The position numbers and the translations under genes were made by a program. Positions 45,165-55,311 of a stretch of DNA of 64,000 bases are shown piece by piece (the first letter of the stretch is position 1; every line of letters starts with the position of its first letter). Under the pieces are notes generated by a model, which saw only the letters and a list, made by a program, of their open reading frames with translations, was not told where the DNA came from and did not search any database. This DNA comes from Sulfuricurvum sp. (GTDB lineage: Bacteria; Campylobacterota; Campylobacteria; Campylobacterales; Sulfurimonadaceae), in NCBI GenBank assembly GCA_020721585.1, contig DYMK01000001.1, positions 1 through 64,000 of the forward strand, given 5' to 3'.

Positions 45165-46528
45165 CCAATATTATCCTTTGTGGCGGGAGTGGTACCCGCT
45201 TATGGCCCATTAGTCGAACGTTGATGCCCAAACAATTTGTCCCCTTATTTGAGGGAAAATCGCTCTTTCAGCTCACCGTAGAACGCAATCAAAGTATGTG
45301 CAACGCCCAAATGATTGTCTCCAATGCCGAACAATATTTTTTGGCAGTCGATCAACTCACGGCGATGAAAAGTACGAAAAACCATTTTCTCCTCGAACCC
45401 CTTGGGCGCAATACCGCACCGGCGATTGCCTTAGCGTGTATGGCACTTCCCCCCGAAGAGATCGTATTGGTCACCCCCTCTGATCACCTCATTAAAGACG
45501 AAGCGGCCTATCTTTTGGTTTTAAAGCAGGCGATGGAGCAGGCTTCCTTAAACCATCTGGTCACCTTTGGTATCACCCCCACCTCCCCCGAAACGGGATT
45601 TGGGTACATTGAAGCAAACGGTCTTGAAGTGCGTTCCTTTACCGAAAAACCCAATGCAGCTACGGCGCAACACTATCTTGAACAAGGCAATTACTACTGG
45701 AACAGCGGAATGTTTTGTTTTAAAGCGGGTCTTTTTTTAGACGAACTTCAACGCTACGCCCCTGACATCTATACTGCATCCCGCATTGCGTACGACAACG
45801 CCTCCAAAGAGGGAATTATCCGTATCGGCTACGACGATATGGCATCTATCCCCGAAGAGAGTATCGACTATGCGGTAATGGAAAAAAGTGATTGCGTCCG
45901 CGTCATCCCCAGCGACATGGGGTGGAGCGATTTGGGCAGTTTTGATGCGTTGTATGAAGAACTCCCCAAAGATGCACAGGGCAATACCCAAAATGACCAC
46001 CATATTAGTATCCATTCTCATAACAATCTGCTCCTCTCACACCGAACCGTGGCAACGGTCAATGTGGATGATTTGCTCATTATTGATACCGAAGATGCCC
46101 TTCTGATCTCCAAAAAAGGTTCCTCCCAACACGTCAAAGAGGTGGTCAACGAACTCAAAAAACGGGGTTCCCATCTTTCCAATATCCATCTCACCGCCCA
46201 CCGACCGTGGGGAGTGTATAGCGTCCTTGAAGACACCCCTGGGTATAAAATCAAGCGAATCGTCGTCCATGCGGGCAAACGGCTCTCGCTCCAAAAACAT
46301 TTTCACCGTAATGAACACTGGATTGTGGTCAGTGGCACCGCAACGGTCACCGTTGGGGAGAAGACCTTTTTGATCCGTCCCAATGAATCCACGTATATCA
46401 AAATGGGGGAGATTCATCGATTGGAAAATATGGGAAAAATTGATTTGATCCTTATCGAAGTCCAAGTGGGGGAATACACGGGTGAAGACGATATTATCCG
46501 CATTGACGATGACTTTCAACGGCAATAA
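45161..46528 (+). CDS. manC: Mannose-1-phosphate guanylyltransferase / mannose-6-phosphate isomerase
   Basis: 455 residues from [19 protein letters not shown]; an upstream in-frame start at 45146 is less likely because the ATGA overlap with fcl is the natural junction. The nucleotidyltransferase domain carries [10 protein letters not shown] and [14 protein letters not shown]; the C-terminal cupin carries [20 protein letters not shown] near residue 385. It supplies GDP-mannose, and through Fcl (plus Gmd) GDP-fucose. Confidence 0.94.
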   Translation: MTNIILCGGSGTRLWPISRTLMPKQFVPLFEGKSLFQLTVERNQSMCNAQMIVSNAEQYFLAVDQLTAMKSTKNHFLLEPLGRNTAPAIALACMALPPEEIVLVTPSDHLIKDEAAYLLVLKQAMEQASLNHLVTFGITPTSPETGFGYIEANGLEVRSFTEKPNAATAQHYLEQGNYYWNSGMFCFKAGLFLDELQRYAPDIYTASRIAYDNASKEGIIRIGYDDMASIPEESIDYAVMEKSDCVRVIPSDMGWSDLGSFDALYEELPKDAQGNTQNDHHISIHSHNNLLLSHRTVATVNVDDLLIIDTEDALLISKKGSSQHVKEVVNELKKRGSHLSNIHLTAHRPWGVYSVLEDTPGYKIKRIVVHAGKRLSLQKHFHRNEHWIVVSGTATVTVGEKTFLIRPNESTYIKMGEIHRLENMGKIDLILIEVQVGEYTGEDDIIRIDDDFQRQ

Positions 46529-46530
46529 AT

Positions 46531-47847
46531 GTGATTAAACGTCTCAAAGCCCTCACTGACCACACCGGTTTTCGTCGCTACGGAGCCAATACCTTGTGGG
46601 TTTTTGGGGAAAAAATTATTCGGATGATGATTAGCCTGTGGGTGGGGATCTGGGTGGCGCGCTATTTGGGACCTTCGGAGTATGGACTCCTAAACTACGC
46701 CCAAAGCTTTGTGGGGCTGTTTGGTGCCATTGCTGCATTGGGACTTGAGGGGATTGTGATCCGTGAGCTGGTCAACCATCCCCAACAGCGCGATGTTCTT
46801 ATGGGGACGACGTTTTGGATGAAAGTGGGAGGGAGCCTTCTCATTCTCCCACTGCTTGCCATTGCTTTGCTGTTTACCTCCAATGACCATGCTAGCACGC
46901 TTCTTATTTTTGTCATCTCTTTTGCCACCATTATCCAAAGTTTTAATGTGGTTGATTTTTATTTTCAATCCAAAATCTTGAGTAAATATGCGGTCTATTC
47001 CAGCAGCATCAGCCTCTTTATCTCTTCGGTGTTAAAAATTGTGTTTATCCTCACCCATTCACCTTTGATCTTTTTTGCGTGGCTTATTGTTTTTGACAGT
47101 CTCATCATCGCATTGGGATATGGCTATTTTTACTTTTATACCCGACTTTCGTTAAAGGATTGGCGTTTTGATCGTACGTTGGCTAAAACCTTATTGCACG
47201 AAAGCTGGCCCTATATCCTTAGCAGTATGGTCATATCGTTTTATATGCGAATCGACCAAGTGATGATCAAAGAGATGATGAGTGCCAATGCCGTAGGGCA
47301 ATACGCCGCAGCGGTGCGGATCAGCGAAGCGTGGTATTTTATCCCCGGTGTTTTGGCCACATCCTTGTTTCCTGCCATTGTCAATGCTAAAACCCACAGC
47401 ATGGCGTTGTACCAGCAACGGCTCCAAAAGCTTTATGATTTTACCATTTGGCTCTCCATTGCCGTTGCCCTCATGATGACTTTTCTCTCCGATTGGATGA
47501 TCCATCTCCTCTATGGCAACGCCTATTATCAAAGCGGGACGATTTTAATGATCCATATTTGGACGGGGGTGTTTATTAGCATGAGCATTATCAGTGGCAA
47601 ATGGTACGTCAACGAAAAACTCGCCTCCCTTGCGTTGTATCGTAATCTCAGCGGTGCCGCGGTCAATGTACTCTTAAATTTTATCTTGATCCCCCTCTAT
47701 GGGGTCATTGGGGTAGCGTTTGCCACCCTTTTTTCGTATATAATGGCATCGTATCTTTTTGATCTGTTTACCCCACAAACCCGTGAGGTTTTTTACCAAA
47801 AAACCAAATCATTACTTTTTTATACTCTGTTCAAAGGATTTAAATGA
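46531..47847 (+). CDS. Wzx-type polysaccharide flippase
   Basis: 438 residues, about twelve to fourteen membrane helices, MATE/MOP-like polysaccharide exporter family. Typical N-terminus: ANTLWVFGEKIIRMMISLWVG with YLGPSEYGLLNYAQSFVGLF near residue 48, and VYSSSISLFISSVLKIVFIL near 150. It moves undecaprenyl-linked repeat units across the membrane. Starts with GTG 2 bases after the manC stop. Confidence 0.9.
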   Translation: MIKRLKALTDHTGFRRYGANTLWVFGEKIIRMMISLWVGIWVARYLGPSEYGLLNYAQSFVGLFGAIAALGLEGIVIRELVNHPQQRDVLMGTTFWMKVGGSLLILPLLAIALLFTSNDHASTLLIFVISFATIIQSFNVVDFYFQSKILSKYAVYSSSISLFISSVLKIVFILTHSPLIFFAWLIVFDSLIIALGYGYFYFYTRLSLKDWRFDRTLAKTLLHESWPYILSSMVISFYMRIDQVMIKEMMSANAVGQYAAAVRISEAWYFIPGVLATSLFPAIVNAKTHSMALYQQRLQKLYDFTIWLSIAVALMMTFLSDWMIHLLYGNAYYQSGTILMIHIWTGVFISMSIISGKWYVNEKLASLALYRNLSGAAVNVLLNFILIPLYGVIGVAFATLFSYIMASYLFDLFTPQTREVFYQKTKSLLFYTLFKGFK

Positions 47848-48800
47848 AACTTGCCCTCTTAGACACCACCGTTTGTACCGACAATTTGGGGGACTACATC
47901 ATTATGGACAGCGTACGACGGGAATTAACCCAAATGTTCCCCCTCCATCACAAACTCACCATCCCCACCCATGAAAAAATGGGACGTGTCTCTTACGATA
48001 TTATTCACCGTTCCCAATACGCCTTTATCGGAGGAACCAATCTCCTCTCCTCCAATATGAATCGTTACAATCAGTGGAAAGTCAATCTCATCGATACCCT
48101 CCACGTCCGTGACATTCTCTTGATGGGGGTAGGATGGTGGCAGTACCAAAAAAAGCCCAATGCTTATACCCGTTACCTTTTTTCCAAACTCCTGCATTCA
48201 AACTTGCTCCACTCGGTGCGGGATGAGTACACCCACACCAAACTCAACGAGATGGGATTTACCAATGTCATCACCACCGGATGCCCCACCATGTGGCAGC
48301 TCACCCCTGACCATTGTGCTTTGATCCCTCACGAAAAATCGGATACCGTGGTCTTTACCCTCACCGACTACAACATGGATCGCGCGATGGATCAGCACCT
48401 CATCGATACCCTTTTAGCCCACTATAAAACCCTCTATTTTTGGGTACAAGGGACGGGCGATTATGCCTATTTTCGTTCCTTAAAAAATACCGAAACGATT
48501 AGAGTCATTGAAGCCGATTTGGACGCCTACGATCGATTGTTGGATCGGGAAGCATCCCTTGATTTCGTCGGAACACGCCTACACGCAGGGATTCGCGCAC
48601 TGCAAAAACGCCACCGAAGCCTCATTATCGCCATTGATAACCGCTCCGTTGAGATTTCCAAAAATACCCAACTGCCCATTTTGGCGCGCAACGATATTCC
48701 TAAGCACTTAGCCAACCGTATTACCAGCAGCTGGGAAACCACCCTTACGCTACCTTTGGAGAATATTGAACGATGGAAACAGCAATTTCACCCCGCATGA
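47844..48800 (+). CDS. Polysaccharide pyruvyl transferase family protein
   Basis: 318 residues. Family-type N-terminus (LLDTTVCTDNLGDYIIMDSV), AFIGGTNLLSSN near residue 62, GVGWWQYQ near 95, HSVRDEYTHTKLNEMG near 128, TTGCPTMW near 150 and VGTRLHAGIRALQKRHRSLI near 250. Such enzymes transfer pyruvate ketals or, in some members, act as glycosyltransferases. The exact donor is not visible. ATGA overlap with the flippase gene. Confidence 0.85.
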   Translation: MKLALLDTTVCTDNLGDYIIMDSVRRELTQMFPLHHKLTIPTHEKMGRVSYDIIHRSQYAFIGGTNLLSSNMNRYNQWKVNLIDTLHVRDILLMGVGWWQYQKKPNAYTRYLFSKLLHSNLLHSVRDEYTHTKLNEMGFTNVITTGCPTMWQLTPDHCALIPHEKSDTVVFTLTDYNMDRAMDQHLIDTLLAHYKTLYFWVQGTGDYAYFRSLKNTETIRVIEADLDAYDRLLDREASLDFVGTRLHAGIRALQKRHRSLIIAIDNRSVEISKNTQLPILARNDIPKHLANRITSSWETTLTLPLENIERWKQQFHPA

Positions 48801-49786
48801 ACCTCAAAGGTCACCTCCTCCGATGGATTAGCACCATCCCCTGGATTTACCGCTATTTTTCGGGAGTTGCCACCATCTTTATGCTCCATCGGGTCTACCC
48901 CTTGGAACCCCATAAGCTCTCTCCCAATGAGAACATGAAAGTCTCTCCCACCTTTTTAGAACACTTTATCCTCCAAATGCGCGCTTTGGGGTATGAGTTT
49001 ATCTCTTTAGATCAGTTGCACACCCTGTTGGTCACGGGGGAAAAAACGACCAAAAAAATCGTCTTAACCCTTGATGATGGGTACAAAGATAATTTTACCC
49101 ACGCCTATCCCATCATACAAAAACTCAACGTCCCCATCGCCATTTATGTCACCACCGCGTTTCCCGATAAAACCGCCCGTTTGTGGTGGTATGTCCTTGA
49201 AGACCTTATCCTTGCGCATGACCACATCACCCTCTCTAGTGGAGAACGCTATCCTTGTGCCACGATGGATGAGAAGATCGATACCTTTTTAGCCCTACGC
49301 AGCACCATTTTGACCTTTAAATCCCACCAATTTTCCGATAAAGTGGACGAATTACTGAAAAACTACACCCTCAACTGGGAAGCGCAATGTGAAAAATTAT
49401 GTATGAATTGGGAGGAGATTGCCACCTTAGCCAACGACCCCTTGGTCACCATTGGGGGGCATACCCAAAACCATTTTGCCTTTAATGCCCTCTCGTCTGA
49501 AGAGATTTTGGAGGAGATTCAACACGCCAATGAAGCCATCCAAGCCCGTACGGGGAAAAAAATCACCCATTTTGCGTACCCCTTTGGGAGTCGTGAAGAG
49601 GTGAGTGCGGATAAATTTGCGTTGGTCAAAACCTTAGGATTTAAAACGGTCACCACCACCCGAAAGGGGAATATTTTTCCTCAGCACGCCCACCATTTGG
49701 AGTGTTTGCCCCGCGTGATGCTCATGGAAGATTTTGACCTTGCCAGCTTGGGGATTCCCAAACGGCACTGGATGGTGACCCAATGA
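48773..49786 (+). CDS. Polysaccharide deacetylase (NodB domain)
   Basis: 337 residues. NodB motifs: VLTLDDGYKDNFTHAYPII near residue 97 (Asp pair), GGHTQNHFAFNAL near 226 (metal His residues HTQNH) and THFAYPFGSREE near 262. It probably removes acetyl from GlcNAc-type sugars of the polysaccharide or of an intermediate. Two starts are possible: 48773 with GGAGA upstream, or 48797 in an ATGA overlap. Confidence 0.88.
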   Translation: METAISPRMNLKGHLLRWISTIPWIYRYFSGVATIFMLHRVYPLEPHKLSPNENMKVSPTFLEHFILQMRALGYEFISLDQLHTLLVTGEKTTKKIVLTLDDGYKDNFTHAYPIIQKLNVPIAIYVTTAFPDKTARLWWYVLEDLILAHDHITLSSGERYPCATMDEKIDTFLALRSTILTFKSHQFSDKVDELLKNYTLNWEAQCEKLCMNWEEIATLANDPLVTIGGHTQNHFAFNALSSEEILEEIQHANEAIQARTGKKITHFAYPFGSREEVSADKFALVKTLGFKTVTTTRKGNIFPQHAHHLECLPRVMLMEDFDLASLGIPKRHWMVTQ

Positions 49787-51027
49787 AAATTCTTATCGTC
49801 AATACCCATGACCAATTAGGGGGTGCGGCACGCTCTGCCTATCGGCTCCATCAAGGATTACAAAAAGCGGGGATTAACAGTACCATGTTGGTACAAAATA
49901 AAACCACCGAAGACCCCACCGTCCTTACCCCTTTAGGGTTTGTCAATAATCTCAGAAAAAAATTCAAAACCCGTTGGGAGAGTTTCCAAACCCAACGCTA
50001 CCCCTCACTGCAGGGGAAAATGTTTTCGGTGGCTTCCTCCCCCTCAGGGGAGATTATCGACCTTATCAATCGCAGTGATGCCGATATTGTCCATCTCCAT
50101 TGGGTGCATGAGGGGATGATACGGCTTGAAGATCTCCCCAAAATCACCAAACCCCTCGTTTGGAGTATGCACGACAATTGGCTCTTTACGGGGGGATGTC
50201 ATGTCAAATGGGGGTGTGACCACTATCTCAAAAGCTGTGGGAATTGCCCATTATTGGAAAGTCACGAGGAAAATGACCTCAGTCACCGTGTCTGGGAGCG
50301 TAAACAAAAGATATTTTCCGCGATTAACTCCCTCACCGTTATTGGGCTGAGTCGTTGGATGGCACACTGCGCTACGCAAAGTTCCTTACTTCAATCGTTT
50401 GAGGTGGTAAACCTCCCCAATCCCTTGGATACCCGTATCTATCATCCCATCGATAAAAGCATCGCCAAATCGCTTTTGGGGATTGCTTCTGAGGGTCACT
50501 TGATCCTCTTTGGGGCGATGAACAGCACCAGCGATAGCAACAAAGGGTTTGTCCATCTGCGCAATGCCCTTAGTCACCTCACTACACCCAACGTTGAATT
50601 AGCGATTTTTGGGAATGCTCCGATGCAATCGCCCCAAGCGTTTCCCTTTAGCACCCACTATTTGGGCAAATTTCACGATGATCTTGCCTTACGTATCCTC
50701 TACAGTGCGGCAACGGTGATGGTCATCCCCTCGTTGCAAGAGAATCTCTCCAATGCCATCATGGAGGCATTAGCGTGTGGTACCCCTGTTGTGGCGTTTG
50801 ATGTGGGGGGAAACAGCGATTTAATCGACCATCAACGCAATGGGTATCTCGCACGTCCTTACGAGAGTGAGGATTTAGCCTATGGGATCGATTGGGTACT
50901 CTCACACAACGATCACGCCCAACTCTCCACCCACGGATGGGAAAAAGTCCTCTCATGCTTTGAGCGTGACCGTGTTATTCCACGATACGTGAATCTGTAT
51001 CGCACTTTACTACCCAAAGAGGATTAA
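49783..51027 (+). CDS. Glycosyltransferase, GT4 family
   Basis: 414 residues, GT-B fold. N-terminus KILIVNTHDQLGGAARSAYRLHQGL; the WSMHDNWLFTGGCH and C..C cluster (KSCGNCPLL) near residues 128-165 are typical of WcaC-like transferases. The C-terminal donor site has VIPSLQENLSNAIMEALACGTPVVAFD with the conserved Glu pair near 320. Acceptor and sugar unknown. ATGA overlap with the deacetylase. Confidence 0.88.
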   Translation: MKILIVNTHDQLGGAARSAYRLHQGLQKAGINSTMLVQNKTTEDPTVLTPLGFVNNLRKKFKTRWESFQTQRYPSLQGKMFSVASSPSGEIIDLINRSDADIVHLHWVHEGMIRLEDLPKITKPLVWSMHDNWLFTGGCHVKWGCDHYLKSCGNCPLLESHEENDLSHRVWERKQKIFSAINSLTVIGLSRWMAHCATQSSLLQSFEVVNLPNPLDTRIYHPIDKSIAKSLLGIASEGHLILFGAMNSTSDSNKGFVHLRNALSHLTTPNVELAIFGNAPMQSPQAFPFSTHYLGKFHDDLALRILYSAATVMVIPSLQENLSNAIMEALACGTPVVAFDVGGNSDLIDHQRNGYLARPYESEDLAYGIDWVLSHNDHAQLSTHGWEKVLSCFERDRVIPRYVNLYRTLLPKED

Positions 51028-51822
51028 ATGAATCTCCCCAAAATAACGGTTGTGACCGTCGTCTATAACGGTGAAAAATACCTAGAACAGACCATCCAAA
51101 GCATCATCGCTCAAACCTACCAAAACATTGAGTATATCATTATCGATGGGGGGAGCAAAGACGGTACCCTTGAAATTATCAAACGGTACGAAAATCATAT
51201 CAGCCATTGGCAAAGTGAACCCGATCGGGGGATTTACGATGCGATGAACAAAGGGCTAGCCAAAGCCACAGGGGAGATTATCACCTTTTTAAATGCCGAT
51301 GATTGGTACGAACCCGATGCGGTAGAGTCCATCGTTGAGGTGTTTACCCACCATCCTCACCTTGATTTTGTGTTTGGGGACGTGATCCAAATTGATCCCC
51401 TCACCCGCCATGAGACCACCTACCGTGTCCGACTCAACGAAGCCCATCGGGTAATGCCCTTTGGTCACCCTGCCCTCTTTGTCAAAACTATGCTCCATTC
51501 ACAATTCCCATTTGATACGCGTTTTAGAATAGCCGCAGATTACGATTTGGTACTGAGTTTATTGGATCGCCAATGCGCCTACGCCCATTTACCCAAACGG
51601 ATCACCAATTTTCGACTCGTAGGGATCAGTGCCACCCACAACATGGACAGCGAAAATTATCGGGTATGGGTCAAACATTATGGATTCCTTCGCGCAATCT
51701 ACGCCAAATGGAGCAACCTCATACTCGATCAAGGGTGGCAATACGTAGGCAAAGTACTGACTCCCACCCAAATCGCGACCCTCAAGCGGGGAATCAAAAA
51801 GGTGTTGCGTGTCGGGCATTAA
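51028..51822 (+). CDS. Glycosyltransferase, GT2 family
   Basis: 264 residues, GT-A fold. TVVTVVYNGEKYLEQTIQSI at the start, IIDGGSKDGTLEII near residue 40, FLNADDWYEPDAVES near 92 (metal-binding Asp pair), and FGHPALFVK near 145. Resembles WcaE-type transferases. It starts right after the previous stop, with AGAGGA before the ATG. Confidence 0.9.
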   Translation: MNLPKITVVTVVYNGEKYLEQTIQSIIAQTYQNIEYIIIDGGSKDGTLEIIKRYENHISHWQSEPDRGIYDAMNKGLAKATGEIITFLNADDWYEPDAVESIVEVFTHHPHLDFVFGDVIQIDPLTRHETTYRVRLNEAHRVMPFGHPALFVKTMLHSQFPFDTRFRIAADYDLVLSLLDRQCAYAHLPKRITNFRLVGISATHNMDSENYRVWVKHYGFLRAIYAKWSNLILDQGWQYVGKVLTPTQIATLKRGIKKVLRVGH

Positions 51823-52951
51823 GGTCTTAATCGCTATCCCTTGTCTCTTGTTGGGGGGGACAGAATACCAAACCCTCACCCTAGCAAAAGCGCTTATCGA
51901 CAGTGGCTATGAGGTGCGTTTGGTCTGCTATTTTGAACACGATTCTCGCATGATAGACTATTTCCAAACCCTTGGGGTGGAAGTGACCCTCCTCTCCCCT
52001 CAGGGGATTCGCCCCACCTCCTTACTGACCACCGCCGTTTTGTTGTTCCAAGGATTTTCACACCTCCTCTCTACCTATCACCCCGCCATTGTTCACGTTC
52101 AGTACATGGCACCCGGATCGTTGGCAATCGCCCTCTTTAAGCTTTTGGGGGTCAAAATTGTCCTTGCCACCGCCCATGTCCCCGGACATATTTATCGTCA
52201 TACCTTTATTCCCCGCTTCATTGCCCAATGGATGAGCGAACTGTTTTTGTGTGTCTCCCAATCCTCTGAACATGCCTTTTTTGGGGTAGACCCCCATCTT
52301 TATAGCTCTGAACTGTATGCCAAAGGGCGTAAACATTTTACCCTCTACAACTGCACTGATCTTCCCGATCTTCCCCCTAACAAAGTGACCGCTGCGCCTT
52401 TTACGTTGGGGGTCGTTGCCCGATTGAGTCACGAAAAAGGGATTGATAGTCTCCTTGAGGCGATGCCGTTGATTCTCCGCGCCCATCCCACCCTTCGATT
52501 ACTCATCGTCGGTGAGGGGGAACAACGAAAAACGTTAGAACGTTTAGCCAGTACCCTCTCGATTAATCCTGTCATCACATGGGCAGGACTTCAACCCAAA
52601 GAATCGCTCCCCCACTGGTACGCCCAAATGGATATGGTGATCGTCCCCTCCCGTTTTGAGGGGTTTGGGCTGAGTGCCATTGAGGCAATGAGTTACGCCC
52701 TCCCTGTGGTCGCTTCGGCAGTAGATGGGCTTGCGGAGGTGGTCGAAGATCACGTTACAGGACTCCTTGTCCCTCCCGAAAATCCCCTTGCCCTTTCCAA
52801 CGCCATTATCACCCTTTTGGATAATCCTTATCTCCAAAAACAGCTGGGAGAGGCGGGTCGTATGAGAGTTAAAGCTACTTTTGCGTACACTCTCTATCAA
52901 AAAAGTGTGGCGCAACTCTATGGGGATGTGCTAAAAAAAAGGGGAAACTAG
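51809..52951 (+). CDS. Glycosyltransferase, GT4 family
   Basis: 380 residues; GTG start overlapping the previous gene by 14 bases. N-terminal LLLGGTEYQTLTLAKALIDSG, and donor-binding GVVARLSHEKGIDSLLEAMP near residue 200, LLIVGEGEQRKTLERLA near 230 and VPSRFEGFGLSAIEAMSYALP near 285 with the Glu pair. Sugar specificity unknown. Confidence 0.9.
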   Translation: MSGIKVLIAIPCLLLGGTEYQTLTLAKALIDSGYEVRLVCYFEHDSRMIDYFQTLGVEVTLLSPQGIRPTSLLTTAVLLFQGFSHLLSTYHPAIVHVQYMAPGSLAIALFKLLGVKIVLATAHVPGHIYRHTFIPRFIAQWMSELFLCVSQSSEHAFFGVDPHLYSSELYAKGRKHFTLYNCTDLPDLPPNKVTAAPFTLGVVARLSHEKGIDSLLEAMPLILRAHPTLRLLIVGEGEQRKTLERLASTLSINPVITWAGLQPKESLPHWYAQMDMVIVPSRFEGFGLSAIEAMSYALPVVASAVDGLAEVVEDHVTGLLVPPENPLALSNAIITLLDNPYLQKQLGEAGRMRVKATFAYTLYQKSVAQLYGDVLKKRGN

Positions 52952-54301
52952 GTGTTTACGCTGCTGAATGTCCTCGTTTTTTTCCTCTTAACGGGGTACG
53001 CTGTTAAGTTTATGTTTTCCAAACCCTCGTATGTCTATCTTTCTAAAACCAAACAAGTCCTTCTTACCGGTCGCGAAAAATTTTTAGTCCTTACGATGGC
53101 CACAGGGATGATAGAAACCAATGTCGATTTGGCGGGGATTAATCTCTCTGCCTTACGGCTTATGGTATGGATTGGTTTGGTTTTAGTCTCTTTTTTTCTC
53201 TATCGTAAATCGCCCAAATTCAATTTTTTAATCGTTTTGTATACGTTGTACACACTCTGGCTGTTGATTTCGTTTAGCTGGGCATTAAATTCTGGCTATG
53301 CCTTTAGGGGATTTCTCAAATACCTCTATCCCTTACTCATAATGATGTTTGCCGCAACCTTTGTCCATTCCCGCGATTTTATCTACGTTGCAATTCGTTG
53401 GTTACTCATTAGCTCCATTACCTACTCGATTCTTTTGGGGGGCTTCATGACCGATGTCCTCCACATTTGGTCGTTTTATGCCGAGGGGATGTTTTGGCCG
53501 ATGTCCACTTTGGCCGATTATTTGGGGATCATGAGTGGTTTGGCATTTTTGTTATGGTGGCGTACCAAACAATCGCGCTACCTTTGGCTCATTGGGTGGT
53601 TTTTCCTCTCCAGTGTCCTCCAAAGTGTCCGAACAGGGCTATTGGCGGTTTTTTTAACCCTTGGCTTTGCCTTTTACCTCCGCTACCGCGCCAAAGCGAT
53701 CCCCTATATTATGGGATTGATCTTTTTGGCGGTTATGTCAGTATTGTTTGTCCCCCAAGTGCGGGAAAAAATGTTTTATGACTCCTCCAAAGTGAGTAAT
53801 GTCAATGATCTTAGTTCGGTGGATTCCAGCCAAATTGACAGTAACGGTCGTTTTGCGATGTGGGGATGGACACTGGGACGACTCTACGATCCCCAACCGC
53901 TTATGGGGTCAGGAATTGGTTCAGCCCAGTATATTTTTTATGAGACTAACCACCCCTTTGCCCCCATTAAAGTCATTCATAACGACTATGTCCAAATTTT
54001 GGCCGATACGGGGCAAGTGGGGCTTGTCTTATACGCTTTATTTGTCATCATTTCAAGTCTCTCTGCCGCACGCCATGTTAATAACCAAACACCTGAGTAT
54101 CTCCTACTCCCTTCGTTTTTGGTGGTCACGTCGTTTACCTCTGCTTCGACGACCATGATGACTGATAACGTGGTATTATACGTTTTAGCCGTTTTGTCGA
54201 TGCCTTTTATTTTTGTCGGTATTATGATTGCCTATCGGAGAATGTACTACCGTGATCTTAAATTGCAACGGCTCCAAAAATTACAAAAGAGTGCACCATG
54301 A
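52952..54301 (+). CDS. O-antigen ligase / Wzy-like polymerase
   Basis: 449 residues, about eleven membrane helices, GTG start directly after the previous stop. A periplasmic loop near residues 300-345 (GSGIGSAQYIF, then HNDYVQILADTGQVGLVLYA) is the Wzy_C hallmark. It either polymerises repeat units or ligates the glycan to an acceptor; with a Wzx flippase in the same operon, polymerisation is the simpler reading. Confidence 0.87.
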   Translation: MFTLLNVLVFFLLTGYAVKFMFSKPSYVYLSKTKQVLLTGREKFLVLTMATGMIETNVDLAGINLSALRLMVWIGLVLVSFFLYRKSPKFNFLIVLYTLYTLWLLISFSWALNSGYAFRGFLKYLYPLLIMMFAATFVHSRDFIYVAIRWLLISSITYSILLGGFMTDVLHIWSFYAEGMFWPMSTLADYLGIMSGLAFLLWWRTKQSRYLWLIGWFFLSSVLQSVRTGLLAVFLTLGFAFYLRYRAKAIPYIMGLIFLAVMSVLFVPQVREKMFYDSSKVSNVNDLSSVDSSQIDSNGRFAMWGWTLGRLYDPQPLMGSGIGSAQYIFYETNHPFAPIKVIHNDYVQILADTGQVGLVLYALFVIISSLSAARHVNNQTPEYLLLPSFLVVTSFTSASTTMMTDNVVLYVLAVLSMPFIFVGIMIAYRRMYYRDLKLQRLQKLQKSAP

Positions 54302-55311
54302 ACCAAAACAACACCCTCTTTTTACGTTTTATCGCTATCCTCTTGGTCATTAACTCCCATTTGGATGAGATTTACCCCCTCCCCCTTTTTGCTACGGGGG
54401 GGGCGATTGGTAATGCCCTTTTTTTTATGCTCTCATCGTATGGACTTTTAGTAAGTCAGCAAGCCAACCCCCAAACGTTCACAACCTATATGAGCAAACG
54501 GCTCATCCGAATCTACCCCGTGATATGGAGCAGTTTACTTTTTTTGGTCTTCCCTTTGGGGCTGTACTATTACGCTTTTTTTCCCTCCTATTACCGTGAA
54601 GTCGTTGAGCTCTTTGGGCTAAGCTCCCCCCTCTCTTTCATCGGAAATCTTTTTTATCCCCCTGAAGATTATTGGTTTTTACGGGCATTGATGTTTTATT
54701 ATCTTGTCGGATTTTTCTTTTTACACCACTACCACCCCACCAAAATTTTTAAAGCGTTGGGGGTATTAACCCTTCTGTATGCCTTCAGTTATAGCCAATT
54801 TACCGATTTTTCAACCCTTGTCATCGAACAAACCATGGCGTTTAAACTCATTTTTTATGCAATGGTTTTTTTGGTGGGAATCTATTTTGCCTCCATTAAA
54901 GAGACCATCGTGTACTCAGGAGGTCGTGATTTTGCCCTCTTTTTTGGGTTTATCGTCCTTATCTATGGGGATAAATATCTGATGCTCAAAGGGATTTATC
55001 CTCAAGTGCAGTTTCTCCAACAACTTTTACTTTTTCCGGTGTTGTATTATGGGTTAAAAATCAGCCAATCCCCGTTCATTCTCACCACCCTTATGGGTCA
55101 ATCTTTTTTGGCGCGCCCCATTACCCTTATTGGGGCGATGACGTTGGAGTTGTATTTGGTGCATGGACTCATTCGCCCCTTATTGGTCTATTACATCCCC
55201 CATTTTCCCGAAAATTTGATCGTATTTGCCCTTCTGACCGTGCTACTCTCGTATGGGTTATACCGCTTTAACACCCACCTCATCCACCGTATCCAAGGTA
55301 AGATGGCATGA
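54298..55311 (+). CDS. Membrane acyltransferase (acyltransferase-3 family)
   Basis: 337 residues, about ten membrane helices. Family N-terminus LRFIAILLVINSHLDEIYPL with the conserved His, then GNALFFMLSSYGLLVSQQA and YMSKRLIRIYPVIWSSLLF near residue 62. The end holds LELYLVHGLIRPLLVYYI near 280. It probably adds acetyl or another acyl group to the polysaccharide. ATGA overlaps on both sides. Confidence 0.88.
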   Translation: MNQNNTLFLRFIAILLVINSHLDEIYPLPLFATGGAIGNALFFMLSSYGLLVSQQANPQTFTTYMSKRLIRIYPVIWSSLLFLVFPLGLYYYAFFPSYYREVVELFGLSSPLSFIGNLFYPPEDYWFLRALMFYYLVGFFFLHHYHPTKIFKALGVLTLLYAFSYSQFTDFSTLVIEQTMAFKLIFYAMVFLVGIYFASIKETIVYSGGRDFALFFGFIVLIYGDKYLMLKGIYPQVQFLQQLLLFPVLYYGLKISQSPFILTTLMGQSFLARPITLIGAMTLELYLVHGLIRPLLVYYIPHFPENLIVFALLTVLLSYGLYRFNTHLIHRIQGKMA

